The notes under the pieces: generated by a model
Database searches by the model: none
Told to the model about the DNA's origin: nothing
Seen by the model: only the letters and a program-made list of their open reading frames with translations
Made by a program: the position numbers and the translations under genes
In this document: one piece after another, positions 22,707-40,410 of the stretch
How the letters are laid out: each line of letters starts with the position of its first letter
How positions within the stretch are numbered: the first letter of the stretch is position 1
NCBI RefSeq assembly: GCF_035594125.1
Contig: NC_087151.1
Location: 33,847,693 to 33,911,692, forward strand
Length of the DNA: 64,000 nucleotides
Direction of reading: 5' to 3'
DNA from: Scylla paramamosain
Lineage: Eukaryota > Arthropoda > Malacostraca > Decapoda > Portunidae

Positions 22707-23084
22707 AATCTGTGTGCAATTTTGTTTCTTATTTATCAGTACTCATACATTTTTTTTTCTTTTGTTACAGCAATTCATCTGAAACTGCTAACATCAGTAG
22801 TTTTCAGTTTGTGCCAAGGATCAGTATCCAGTACTCAAGGTATGTAAATATCCATTGATATTCATTGTTTCTTTGCTTATTTTGAATTCTGGTGCAATTT
22901 ATATCTATTGTCAGTTATAGCTTTTGAAGAATATGAACAAAGCTCATATTTTATTTATTTATTTATTTCATTTACCCTCATTTATATTTGCTCTTTGCAT
23001 AAAGTGTTTAAAATAAATCACAATGTTCATATACTTCCGAAAACAAGATGGTTGTCACTAATTAAAGGTGAAGACAACGTAAAT

Positions 23085-23150
23085 TTAAGTGATGAATAAA
23101 CTTCTTTCCCCGACCTAGTGTTTTTGAGGAAAAGGAAGTTTCTGAGATTC
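23085..23150 (+). ncRNA. snoA copy 13, candidate box C/D snoRNA
   Basis: C is GTGATGA at 23090-23096. The R position changed from A to G but still fits the RTGATGA consensus. D' is CCGA, C' is TTGAGGA and D is CTGA at 23142-23145. The distance to the acceptor (23273) is 128 nt because a 63-base direct duplication sits between them; without it the distance would be 65 nt. Confidence 0.62.
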
Positions 23151-23273
23151 CATGTAATTAGTGTGCATTATATTGTCCAGTGAATAAAACCTATTTTGTT
23201 CTTTGTAATGTTCCATGTAATTAGTGTGTGCATTATATTGTCCAGTGAATAAAACCTATTTTGTTCTTTGTAG
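23148..23273 (+). repeat. 63-base direct duplication before an E-type exon
   Basis: TTCCATGTAATTAGTGTG...TTCTTTGTA occurs twice with a period of 63 bases. The second copy ends in the functional-looking acceptor TTTGTAG; the first has TTTGTAA in its place. Only one usable AG therefore remains. Confidence 0.85.
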
Positions 23274-23916
23274 GAAAGATGTGGCCAAACTTCAGTCATC
23301 ATAAAGGTAAGGATCTAAATCTTTGTGTAATGCATTGATAAGTATGGTGTAAACAGTTAAAAAAAGAATGGAAGCAACAGGAGAGGTTGGTTTGAGGGAG
23401 GAAGAGTGATAGATTGCAAATTGTTATAGAAATCACTGCAGATGATAATTTGTTAAAGGACAGATTAGCAATCAGTAAGGTATGATTCATCTCCATAGAC
23501 ATTAGACATATTCAGTAAGTGAAGGTCATCTGTCAAGGATTCAGGTTGTGATATTTGTCATTCTCTTTGAGTGTGGTGTCAGAATATTTAAATTTACCTC
23601 TCAAATGTTTTTTCTTCAAGAGGGGAGAGCTGGTGTGCAGCCCAGTAGATGTTCTGACTGTGGCCAGGAGGTTGTGATTTTGATCTTTGCCAATGGCAAT
23701 GGGTAGATTTTATGTGCAGTAATGTGGTTAGGTCAAAGGAAATGAATACTCATAGTATTATTAAAGGATGATGATATTTTATTTTCTGAATCTGGTGCCT
23801 TTTGTGAAAAATTGTGGTAAGGTTGTGTGTTAATTTTTCAGTGCATCATTCATTGACACAATTTTCGTATTTATTTTGCAGCTGAAAAGTGTATTAATTA
23901 ATGCATGGAAAGATAT

Positions 23917-23993
23917 GTATTCTTCATGAGGAAAATACAGTCATCATAAAAGAATTTTTCAATCCTTGATGTGCATGCACAGCATTGAACTGT
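23917..23993 (+). ncRNA. snoC copy 8, diverged
   Basis: ATGAGGA is kept at about 23923-23929. The D position is TTGA (23985-23988), 67 nt before the acceptor at 24055. The guide region has changed (GTGCATGCACAGCA), so any 18S match is lost. Confidence 0.3.
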
Positions 23994-24123
23994 GATGACA
24001 TTATGGTAATGTATTTCACAAAATTTCCCTTGCTGATCATCATTGATATTTTCAGGCATGGTTGTTGTGCATAGGATACATTGGCAGTGTTCATGTGATT
24101 TTCCCTCATTGATTTTATATTTC

Positions 24124-24194
24124 CTGACATGCCATGATAGTTTGCATAGTTCAACAGAAGAAAATACTGTAGACACTTTTCTGCTGAGAAGGAA
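24124..24194 (+). ncRNA. snoB copy 7, diverged
   Basis: The C position reads ATGATAG (24134-24140), which damages the kink-turn G-A pairs. D is CTGA (24184-24187), 70 nt before the acceptor at 24257. GCATAGTTCA is still intact. Function is uncertain. Confidence 0.48.
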
Positions 24195-24559
24195 AATATA
24201 AATTTATTTTTCTATGTATTGCATATCAATTCTTATCTTTCTTTTCTTTTGCTGCAGTTAAATTGATAAAGTCAACATCAATAATCTTAGAGTTCAGAAC
24301 GGCAAAGGATCAGTAACTGTTACTGAAGATATATATATGTAAGCGTCTTTCCCCTCTCTACACTCTCACTGATATACTATAATTAGTTTTCACATACAAG
24401 TGAAATTCCTTAATTAATCCTAAAAAAAGGAGTGAAAACTGCAAAAGTAAAAAGTTGATTGATACACTCATCTTGTGATTACATTCACAAATTAAGTCAT
24501 TCCATTTGTGGAGAATCTATTTTTTGGATGTTAAAGAATAATATTTATTAAAGATCATT

Positions 24560-24630
24560 GTAAACAAAATTATTAATATAGTTTTCCTATCATAATGTTT
24601 GTAAGAAAAAGCAAGTTCAGTTTGAACACA
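24560..24630 (+). pseudogene. Decayed snoA copy 14
   Basis: Weak similarity to snoA remains: an ATTATTA at the C position, a TAAGAAAAAGCAAGTT stretch, and TTGA at 24622-24625, which is 68 nt before the A-type acceptor at 24693. The boxes are lost, so this is a relic. Confidence 0.4.
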
Positions 24631-25079
24631 GCTGATTTAACTCATGTCTGTGCTATATATGCTCAATGAGCTAAGGAATTTTGTTCCTTGCAGAAAAGAT
24701 GTTCTAATTCATTATTTATGTTCCTGTCCTAATTTGTTATTTATGTAACTTCATTATTTATGTTCCTGCTCTGATTCATCATTTATGTTCCTTAAGAAAT
24801 ACTGATAGTAATAGAGATAAAAAAAAAGTCAGGAAAGTTGCAGATTGTATATAACACTGTCAAGAGGGTTCTCTCCAATTCCCTCTTGATAATGGTCTTT
24901 GTATGAGATCCAAGAAAATATTTTGTAGAGTAGGTGTAGCAACATTATCTATTGCAACCCTATTTAAAAAATTAGATGAACACATGGCAAAGTGAAGATA
25001 AGCACCTGAGACTCATCCACTCATGCCAGATATCCTTCAACTAGCCAAAAACCCCTTCATCAAGAGAAAATGTCAAAAT

Positions 25080-26780
25080 TTCTTTAGATTTAACTCCTCT
25101 TTTGACTTTGGCACCTAACCAAAAAATATCTGATAACTTTACCTCATCTTTTCCTCCTGTATTTCAGCCTTATGGCACCACTGCCATCTCACCTATTTCT
25201 AAAGCTGAACTCTTGCTAAAACCTTGGCTAAAAGCTCTATCCTTGGTGATTCTGGGCTTGTTCCTCCCTCTCCACCCTCTGACTACTTCATGCTACCCAT
25301 TAAGATCCTTTGCAGTGATATTTTCCATGCCCTTGCCAGCCTTAACCTCAGAAGCCTTATGGACCTGATGGGGTCCCACCTATTGTTCTCTGAAACTGTA
25401 CATCCATGCTTGCACCTTATCAAACTCTTCCAACTCTGTATCAACATCAACCTTTCTTTCTTGCTGGAAGTTTGCCTACATTCAGCCTTTTCTTAAAAAG
25501 GGTGACTGTTCTAATTCCTCAAACTATTTTCATATTGCTTTTATTTCCTGCCTCTCTATCCTTAACAGGAAGATTCATAAATATATATCGCTTCACAACC
25601 TTGTATCTGATCACCAGTATGGGTTCTGTCAAGGCTGCTCTACTAGTGATCTTTTAGCTTTCCTTTCTGAGTTTTAGTCATCCTCTTTTAGGGATTTTGG
25701 TGAAACTTTTGCTATTCCTTTAAACATATCAAAAGCTTTTGATGGAGTCTAGTACAAAGCTTTGATTTCCAAATTAGCCTCCTATGGCTTCTATTTTCTC
25801 TGCAACTTGATTTCAAGTTTCCCTTCTGACCATTTTATTGCTGCTGTGGTATACAGTCACTGTTCTAAGTCTATTATAAATGGTGTTCCTCAGGATTCTA
25901 TCCAGTCACCCACTCTTTTCCTATTATCCATCAATGGTCTTCTAACCTGAACTTCTTGTCCTTTCCACACCTATGCAGATGATACCATCCTGCACTTTTC
26001 CATGGACATCCAACCCTCCAGGAATGAAACACCTCACTCAGGAAAGCCACAGAGTGCCTGACTTCTGATCTCCCTAAAATTCTGACTGGGGCAGAGCAAA
26101 CTGAATATTGTTCATTGCCTTAAAAACTTAATTCGTTTGTCTATTAACTTGACACTACCTTCCAGGTAACTGCCCCATTTTCTTCAATGGTACTCAGCTG
26201 TCCCTCTCTTCTGCACTGAACATCCTTGGTCTGTCCTTTACTTATAATCTAAACTGGAAACTTCACATCTCATCTCTAGTTGAAACAGATTCTATGAAAT
26301 TAGGTATTCTGAGTTATTTTTACACCCCCCCCCCCAACCCCCGAGCTGCAACTCTTTACTGAGGCCTTATTTGTCCATGTGTGGCATATGCTTCACATGC
26401 ACTGGGGGCAGGAAGGGGGTTCCACTTTTAGACATGGTGGAATCAAAAGCATTTCATCTTATTAACTCCTCTTAACTGTCTGTCTTCAGTCTTGTCTCTT
26501 GTCTTGTTGCAGAGTTGCATCTCTTGCTATCTTCTATCTCTATTTTTACACAAATTGCTCATCTGATCTTTCTAACTGCATGGCTCCCCTCCTCTGCAGC
26601 CTCACTGCACAAGACTTTCTACTTTCCCTCGCCCATATTCTGTCCACCTCTCTAATGCAAGAGTTAACCATTATTCTCATTCATTTGTCTATCTCAAGTA
26701 AACTCTGGAACTTCCTGTCTGATTTTGTATTTCCTCCTTCCTTGACTTGAAACTTGTTTAAGAGGGAAGTTTCAAGACAA
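25080..26780 (+). pseudogene. Jockey-like LINE reverse transcriptase relic
   Basis: Successive short frames on the plus strand reproduce, in order, RT segments: an EALWT/GSH region near 25360, a KKG-type segment near 25495, a GVPQDSIQSPTLF motif near 25890 (usual form GVPQGS..SP), a TYADDT-like stretch near 25975, and the C-terminal SSDLSNCMAPLL region near 26550. Many frameshifts and stops make it inactive. It is in the opposite orientation to the copies at 18.8 and 40.4 kb. Confidence 0.75.
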
Positions 26781-28770
26781 CCTATGTTATTTGATTATTG
26801 TATGGCATCTCTTTGGGAACTGGCACTCAAGTGGGCCTTTTTCCTTCAAAATATTTGTTGCTCTTGGGTTGGGTGACATATTAGAACTTTTTAAGTATTG
26901 TGTTGTTATTTATGAACATAACTTGGTGTATAACTGTATAACTCCTTTGACAAATTAGCTCTAACATGCTGTTGCCTGTCACTTGTCTGGCTGGGTTATC
27001 TTCACCTTGCCATGTCATTCTCTCAGTTAGTGTAGTTAAACATGTGATATAGAAATGCATAAGTTGTGTTTTGGTGCATTACTAAAGCACCCATATTGGG
27101 TGTTTCTGTTTTTACCTTATAATTAACAGTGTGGTAGAACCTTGGCTTGTGTACCAGTCTGCACATTGCTGGAAGTGCCATGACAAATTTTATTCATTAT
27201 ATTCTTGAGAATAATATGGGAGATCTAGTTTCAGCACTTGCCTGATGTCACAGTAGCCTCAACACTCCTTTCTTGGACATTGCCAGTACAAGAGTTATTC
27301 ATTTGCATCTAAAAACCCTGAATCAGTGTCCATGCTGTGTAAGCTAAGAACATAGAATTCAAACTAGCTCATAGCACAACAAGGATAACAGACCAACCTT
27401 AGTGGATGCCTATGAGCAACTTATGTACTGGCTGGCTCTGGGCAAAAGTATTGAGGCTGCATGACGTCTTACAGGCTCTGAAACTGTCTTGCAGACTATC
27501 CTCAAGTATATAGTAAACAAAATTTGCAACAATGTTTTAAATCTTTTCTACAATGCTGTAGAAGTCTCATTATGTGTTTGTAATGGTGACAAGCTGGTCA
27601 AGAAGGTGAACACATCTATGATTACTGGCTGTAGAATTCGTGCATGTTGGGGAAGGGAAAGCAAAAGTGAGAAACCTAAGGCAGTGTGAGTGGCAGAAGC
27701 TGAGAGTATGGAATGGGGAGTGAATGAATGTAGCAAGATTGTTCAGGTCTAAATTTTACTCGCTATCCAAAAATCCCTTTCATACTGGCTGCAGCCTCAG
27801 CTGTAGTTTCTGTTGCTTGTAGAAAAGTTGCAATCTGTGTAAAAGGGACCATATTTGGGTCATGTACCTAATTTTGACTTGAGCCACCCTACCACAGATT
27901 TGCTCCCTAGTTCTTACCCTCAGTTTAAACCACTCACAATGCCTAAAGTTTTTTTTTTTTTTTTTTTTTTTTTTTTCCTTCTCTAGCTGTATAACCTCTG
28001 AGATAACTCCTCCATCTTCTGCTTACAGGAACAGTGCTGTATGAGGAGCCCACTGACCCTTTGTTTGCATCATACTTGAAAGCTAGAGACCTGTTGACCA
28101 GCTAGATGTGGATATGTAGCCACTTCTGGTGGTATGTTGATCCTGTGCTGCACTGCAGCCCAGTGAGTTGGGGTGATCCATTACTTGAGGGCACTCACTG
28201 GTGCTACAGTGAGCTCTGTACTTCACCTCTCCTTGAGGATCCCCTCTAAAGTAGTCTCGGATCCCAGGCCAGCCTCATGCCACTGTGGCTTCTTATTGCA
28301 GCACAAGGCTGGAACTACTTGCACATTACAGAATAAATATTGAAGGAAGTCTCACCTTTCCATGGCCCTTAGAGTTCCTCCAAAGAGCTTCTCCACTCTC
28401 TTCATATTCTCATCTGGCTTCATGAATGGATAAGGGTTCTCATGAAGAGAGTGCTGCAATTCCTGATTGCTATTAATACATTGTATGATCACCTCACCAC
28501 ATTTGTTGGTTGGTGCCCTCTACCATACCATATGCTGTTCTATATTCTCACCAAAAGTGATATCAAAATGGAGACCTGCTTGCCTTTAAGGGATGTCTTG
28601 CATCTGCTTTGAATTCTCAGAATTGCTTGTCTAGATGAGCTTTCTTAGTTTTATGGATTTTTCTGTAGTACTGAATCACAAGTGGTTAGTTACTGGACTG
28701 ATCAGCTTATCATAATGGAAGCAAAGATTTCAACTCGAATTCAGCAGTCTACCCATGAAAAGCAGTTGTT
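26780..28770. other. No gene recognised
   Basis: AT-rich sequence with short open frames only. A pure T run lies at about 27951-27976. No splice-linked exons, RNA genes or transposon ends could be supported by eye. Confidence 0.5.
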
Positions 28771-28789
28771 TAAATCTGTATAAAATTCC

Positions 28790-29130
28790 TAGGAAACTTT
28801 ATCTCCCCTGTGAAGTGTGTGCAAATGCTCCCTGGAAGAAAGTTCATAATTTCCTCCTTTCTCTTAAAATAGACCAAAAATAGCATATCGCACATTGGTT
28901 TGAGGAAAACACCCAAAAAGATCCACTAGTGTTTTAAAAACTAAAACCTTGTAATCTGCTATCAGATCTCTGGGCATTTGCTCCTAATTACATATTTCTC
29001 ACACCAATTTAGATTAACAATATATGCTATTTTTGATATTTCTGTTTATGGGAAAGGAAGTTGCAGAATAGAACTTTCTCCCATTTCACAAATGGGCTGC
29101 AGTTCACATGGCTGCCTTCAGTGCTCTTCT
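28790..29130. mobile_element. Foldback/MITE-like inverted repeat
   Basis: A perfect 13-base inverted pair (AAAAATAGCATAT at 28876-28888 and its complement at 29022-29034) lies inside longer imperfect arms. The left arm GAAGAAAGTTC...TTTCTC matches the reverse complement of the right arm around GAACTTTCTCCCATTTCAC. The spacer is about 130 bases. This fits a foldback or palindromic MITE; target duplication was not identified. Confidence 0.5.
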
Positions 29131-31750
29131 TCAGCTGAGCTCGGATCCTGTTGCCAATTGTGCAGAAATCAACCACCTTGAAGAAGCAAATGAACATTGC
29201 ACCCATGTATTATCAACACAGAGAATACGGGAAAAATACATGAGAGCAAGCAGATCCCCAGTACAATCACAAAAAAGATGGCACATGGTATGCTAGAGGA
29301 CACCAATCTTCACTTCAAGAAGAGATCAGCCAACACCAACCATGCACCTCCTACATTGCATTACTAACTAATGGCAAAAATTATTAATACTTGTGGGTGG
29401 AGGGAACAGGTTTTGATAGCTTGGTAGACTTACTCATAAAACAAACTTGAACTTGTTTAGGGTTAAAAACTTAAATCCTCCTATCCATGAGGAAATATTT
29501 TTTGGTAGTAATCTTAATCAGATTCTGTTTTCCTGATGAATTCAGGTGTAATTCATGCAAGAAAAGCATCATCATCATCTCACATTTAATCTAAACACTG
29601 TACCACAGGGCCAGATGGGGCTCACATCATTGCTCTCCTACATATTTTCCTCCAGTGAATAATTAAATATTCTAATCAATCTTGCATTAATTATTCACTC
29701 AAAGTTACAAAATTGATTTATCAGTCTCAAATAAATCTTCACCCTTTGTGTTATGAAGAGCACAAACCCCGGCCCCATACAGAAGGAACATGTCTTCTCA
29801 TCATGGTCCAGCAAAATAAATTAATATTAATTAACATTAGTTTCACTTGTATACAAGGCAGTGGGTACACTATTGGCTTCCTAACCTTGGCAGTGATGAA
29901 CTGGAAAAAGAGCCTCACAGTAGTCTTCAGTACAAGAGATCAATTACATCACAAGCAACATCAGCGCACCATGGCAGTAAAATCTTATTTATGAATATAA
30001 CAACAGTTTCCATGGAAGGAGAAAAACTCCTTTATTCAAAACACTATTGCAAAATAAGAGTAATTGGTGTTTCCTTCAAAAGTCTTTAAAAAGGACAGTA
30101 CCACATATATATAAGTTACCATCATACAAACAACATTTTTCTCAGCGCATTGTCATTTTGTATATTCACACACAAGAGCACTTTGAGTATGATGAAAGAG
30201 CATTAGAAATGGTCGTCATGTGGTAGACAGGCAGTTACTGTAGCTGGCATACATCCTATCTAAACACTTATTGTTAATTACCTGACTGGTACTGGCAGTG
30301 CTGGTTTCATTTATCACTATAACAATACAATAATAGTTTGGACAGTGTAAGACCCACCCAATAATTAAGAAAAAGAATACAATCAAAATACTCAAACAGA
30401 ATGCTACAACATGGAAAACACACATTATAAATCATTCATCCAAATTGTTGATATCATTAAAAATTAATGCCAGGTGGCTCACATATGCCTACAACATACA
30501 CAGTAAAATGTTTTGGGCGCTGATGTGCTAAAATCCAGGCAATGGTTATGCAACAAAATTCTTCCATGCTCACTTCATACAACAGTTGCATGCTTACACT
30601 TCATCTTTCAATGTGGTTCAATACAAATTTTGCTCTACAGAAACATCTGATGTCTGTGAGGAATGTACATACATGTTAAGTGTGTGTTCTTATGACTTAG
30701 ATATCAGAGTATCAGTTGTCATGACCCTCTTGGCCTCCTTCCTTGTCATTAAGTTTAGACATAGATAGGGAATGATCACTGACTATTCATTAACACTCAA
30801 TTCTGCATAATGTTTTACCTTAAATCCTTCTTTAAATGGCTTATATCCTATCTAGAAAGGTAATTCACTTTTATGTAACCTGATGCAGATGACAGTCTGA
30901 TGTTGCCCACATCCTCCCACACCTACTACATAACACTCCATAACACCAATTATACTTTAGAAAAGGAACTGGCTGACCCTTTTGATGACTGTGGGTAGCA
31001 TGTATTTGTTAAGTATTTTCATATTAAATTCACTTCCATCCTCAAATGTGACACTTTCAATTATAAGTTTTTGATGAGTAGAATCTATGGGGAATATAAT
31101 AAAATTTTCAGGTGCTTTGCAAAGAACATGCCATCCTGTTCTATATTTTCCAATTCACACGTACTTAATTTCCCACTGTCTTTCAGCAAAAGTAGCATGG
31201 ACACCGGATGTAATTATCTAAGTAGCTAGTTCTGTGACTGCTGCCTTGCTCTTAACAACAGTATCCATAATTTTTATCTGAAAGTTTACTTGCCAGAAAT
31301 GACAAACCCAAGGAAGCTAGTGATATGTTCCCTACTGCAGAGGAAAGGCACTGGTTATGCTTGTTTTTTGGCCAGGGCTCTATTTGTAAATCATAATGAG
31401 GACAGTTGGGAGTTTCTTATTCATTTCTTAATGAAAAGTTATATATGCACTAGTTTTCCATATATAAAACTTGTCTGGAAAATTTTAAACTTTATATTAT
31501 TAACTAATCAACAAGTATGCAGTGTAGATGACTTGTGTATTCTTTATATATTTCTGTACTTCTGTATGAATATCACACATAACTCAGAAAAATAATAGTA
31601 TATGTATTACATGAGGCATACCATTTTTTGCAGTGACTATCTACACAAAGTGGCAGTTTACATGCTAGCAATGCCCATTTGTTATTCAGTGCTCATACAC
31701 AGGATCTTCAAGCCAAGAGTGTGCAAGTTGCTTGTTACTCACCCCAAAAA
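29130..31750. other. No gene recognised
   Basis: AT-rich DNA with short frames on both strands and no recognisable domains. It could include transcribed non-coding sequence of either neighbour. Confidence 0.45.
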
Positions 31751-31753
31751 GAG

Positions 31754-32213
<460 letters not shown>

Positions 32214-33380
32214 TTAGAATGTGGCCACCAACAGCCTCACCCAAAGTAAGCCAGGTAGGGCACAACAGTGTGCTGCCCTATGTTTCATGTGCTCGCAAAC
32301 TGTGGAGATAATACAGTATCTTCAAAACTGCCTTGTTTTCTATTGTGCTATGGACACATGGGATGAGTATCTAATGTAAAAAAGTACAAAAAATTAACAC
32401 ATCACTTGTTTTAAGTGGTCAATATCCAACAGACATGACATGGATGCATTCAGAAGTTATATATCTAAAACCTAACATGTTCTTAACCATTTTTACATAC
32501 ATACAGAGTTAATACTCTTACAGCTATAAATGCATCAATTACTGAGTTCCCTTGACTGTCTGTTGAGAATTTCAACTTCTGAATACAGTCTGATGGTACT
32601 GAAGGCAAATAGATGCAGGAGTAAATAAATATTAATAAAAACCACAGAAGGAATGGCTAAAAAACAGTAAAAAGTAACTGGGTTATGAATAAACATTTTG
32701 CATAAGGTCAAGTCAGCTACTACCTGCAGGTGACTTTACCAACAATGTATCTCGAGGATAACTCAGCATAAATACTATGGATGTACCTGGAACACACAGA
32801 CCATACACACTCAGCCAATAGCATCATTTTTTTTTTTTTAGCTAAAGAAAAAAAAAAATTTAATTAGCAATTTTTTATAGTCCTGTTCTTAGAACTTCAA
32901 AAATGCATACTAGTAACTAAATAGGTTTAAATTACATGATGTAAAATCTACACTGGTGCATCATAGATCTACAAATTTATTTCTTTTACTCTTTATTATA
33001 TGAATGGGATTACTCTTTTCTGCTTTCTTATTGCTGTTTTAACAAAATGATAAATATGTAGTGACCCCCCCAAAAAAATCTTGAATCTTAGTTACAATAC
33101 AGAAACATGGCATTGGATTTACTTGTGGATGGAGTGCATCTAACTATTATGACTGTCTTCAAAACTACATTCCCTGCAACCACTGATCATCAATTTGTTT
33201 AGATTTCTTTAAATAATATGACACTTCATTTGAATCAAAGCTGTCAGATTTGCAGGATCTCAAACTCACAAGGAGAAAATAAATTTTTAACAGATACTGA
33301 TAGAGTAACCATTTTTGACTTATTGTTAATATGTTGTAGTACACTTTATAACATATAAAGTTCTCTCCCAGCTTGTATTA

Positions 33381-33502
<122 letters not shown>

Positions 33503-33880
33503 CATTGTCATATACAGGACATTTCCAGGACATTTCTGAAAGGTGTTGAAGACAATGATGCCAACCACTGAAGTATAACAGTACTTTATGAAGAATAAAT
33601 AAAATTAATAAATAGGTAAATCAGTGTAAAACTTTACAATATAGTGCTAAACACACTGCTCACAACCATAGCTATATATTTAATACATTCAATGCAGAGG
33701 TTAGTTTGCTTAGCTGAATAACTGCAGGGACAAGGACTTTAAATCCCTGGTTAGAGGTAAGCAACTTCTGTTGATCTTTCATGTTTGAACTCCTGTTCAC
33801 TTTGCAAAGGAAATGCAGGTGTGGACCAACACAGAAGATTTAAGACCAAGCTGAGCAGGCATGAAAGCTAGCAATCCTGC

Positions 33881-33881
<1 letters not shown>

Positions 33882-33915
<34 letters not shown>
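33882..33915. repeat. (GT)n microsatellite
   Basis: Short GT run ending in GTATGCATGCATAC. Confidence 0.95.
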
Positions 33916-38730
<4,815 letters not shown>

Positions 38731-38917
38731 TCACACAGCTTTAGTTAATTCTAAAGTTTTAGGACAAGAAGAGCTTTTGCGTTTGTGTTTGCGAGGCCAA
38801 GCCGTGGTGGGATAACACAGTTGAGAAACAATCAGCTTGGCCTCCGGGGACAGTTGCTCCAGGGGCACCTGTCGCATTGGTTCCAGTTGGTCAGAGGGGA
38901 TCCATTCATCAGCAAGT
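38731..38917 (-). CDS. Aebp2: Aebp2-like exon 7 (terminal) with stop
   Basis: Acceptor TTGTTTTTTGACAG; the frame runs to TGA at 38731-38733. It encodes LADEWIPSDQLEPMRQVPLE and continues to a basic tail (RKHKRKSSSC) ending LELTKAV. The LADEWIPSDQ core aligns with LPDVWVNESE of human AEBP2 (recalled). All seven exons join with consistent phases, which is strong support for this model. Confidence 0.9.
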
Positions 38918-39711
38918 CTGTCAAAAAACAACACAGATGTAGTTACTAAAGAAATGCATATCACACATGTGTACATATATCAAAACATATACAGTGGGTA
39001 TGAAATTTCTATGAAATTACACAATATATATGGTATTAGAGATTCTAGACCTTTGAAATGAGACTTGTGGCATGAAGACTGAATAATAATTGTAAACATA
39101 TATAAAATTCTTTCTGAAATTAATTTGTGTGTGTCTTGTGTTCAGTTAACTTCAACTGCCATAACAATTCCCTTACATTGTTCAACTTCATAGAATTCTG
39201 CTAAAATCATCCTATAACATGGAAAAATCAACTGCAAAAAGCATAAAATCTATAATAATTAATTTCATGTTAAGACCTTGTAAGTTCTAATATATCTTAT
39301 AATTCACTATGTCAATTATGTCACACTATGATAGTCCATGCAAATGGAGGAAGAATAATTAGTTTGGAGCACGAGCTGCTAATGCAGCTGGAACTCATCC
39401 AGATTCTGGAAGAAGTTTTATGTTACAGTTGTTACTGACTTGTAGTGCTGATGCTCCAGCAGCATGAGATCCATTAGATGTAGTGAGGGGGACTTGAAGG
39501 TCAGTCAATAGCAAACACCAAGTTCAAACACAATATTTCAGGTACTATGGATCATGAAGTTCATATTACTTCTCAAAACATACAAATGTAAGCAACTCCA
39601 GCCAGCAAACTGCTAGTACATTTCACCCAGAAACAGTTCTGACACTAAAAATAAAGTTTCCATAAGACAGCATGGACTTGTATTTTCTTGCATACAACTG
39701 ATACACAGGAT

Positions 39712-40165
39712 AGGCCCCTTTCACATAGGATCAATTAGCAATGTGGCTCATGAGTAGTGCTTCAGCAGTGCTACTCCCACAAAATTGCTGGTGCTGCTAA
39801 TGGACATTTTAAGCTCTGCTTAAGGCACATTTCACAAGGACCCACTTAGCACTTCTCAACAGCATTACTGATTGTAAATACTGGAGGTAAATGAAGACTT
39901 ATGCACAGCCATAACCAAGAAATTAGAGCTGCAGATATGCATGTTGTTTTTTGTTGTGACAAGTAGTTCTGCTTGTCACAATACTTGGCATTCAATTGTA
40001 GATTTCATATGTAGTTGCAGCTGTACTTTTGGTAGCACGTACATGGTGCAAGTGTGGCGCTGCCAATGCCCAACTTGGTTTAACATTCCCTTAAGCACAG
40101 ATACAAGTGCACGTTAGCAGTACCACCAAGCAGTGGTGTTCTGTGGCCCCATGTGAAAGGGGCCA
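39712..40165. mobile_element. Short TIR element (hAT-like MITE)
   Basis: Left end GGCCCCTTTCACATAGG at 39713 onward. The right end, CCCATGTGAAAGGGGCC ending at 40164, is its near-perfect reverse complement. It has no coding capacity. Flanks ATACACAG and ACATACAG are similar but not a clean 8-base duplication, so superfamily is tentative. Confidence 0.65.
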
Positions 40166-40410
40166 CATACAGAAGCATCAAACCCAAGTAAACTTTTTGC
40201 TACCAATGTAATTATTTGTGCAGATTGTGCTTAAACTTTCCTTCACAAGATTAATTTTCATGCTTACAGCAATAATGATAGCATCTTTATAATCACAACT
40301 ATACATTGTGAGAATGTAGTAACTCTTTCCCATACTTAATACAGTGACAGCAGTCCACACTCTTGCGAAGAAAAAGATTACAAAACCACCAATGAAGCCA
40401 ATTAATCATT

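Larger units (their letters stand above)
20215..23306 (+). ncRNA. Host-gene unit 6 exons (diverged)
   Basis: An E-type exon lies at 20215-20248 and an A-type exon at 20931-20966 (acceptor TTCCTTGCAG, donor GTAAGG). Exon C is 22253-22380, D 22563-22603, B 22771-22839, and the next E is 23274-23306. All acceptors and donors are intact despite clear sequence divergence from units 1-4, which suggests selection on splicing. The A-to-C intron is enlarged by a Harbinger-like TIR element (21156-21932). Confidence 0.58.
24056..24730 (+). ncRNA. Host-gene unit 7 exons (decaying)
   Basis: Exon D-like sequence lies at 24056-24094 (donor weakened to GTGATT). Exon B-like sequence starts at 24258 after CTGCAG and runs to a GTAAGCG donor near 24341. 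An A-type acceptor TTCCTTGCAG with AAAAGATG follows at 24694, but no convincing donor follows. This is the last recognisable unit; the transcript's 3' end is probably near here or shortly downstream. Confidence 0.45.
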
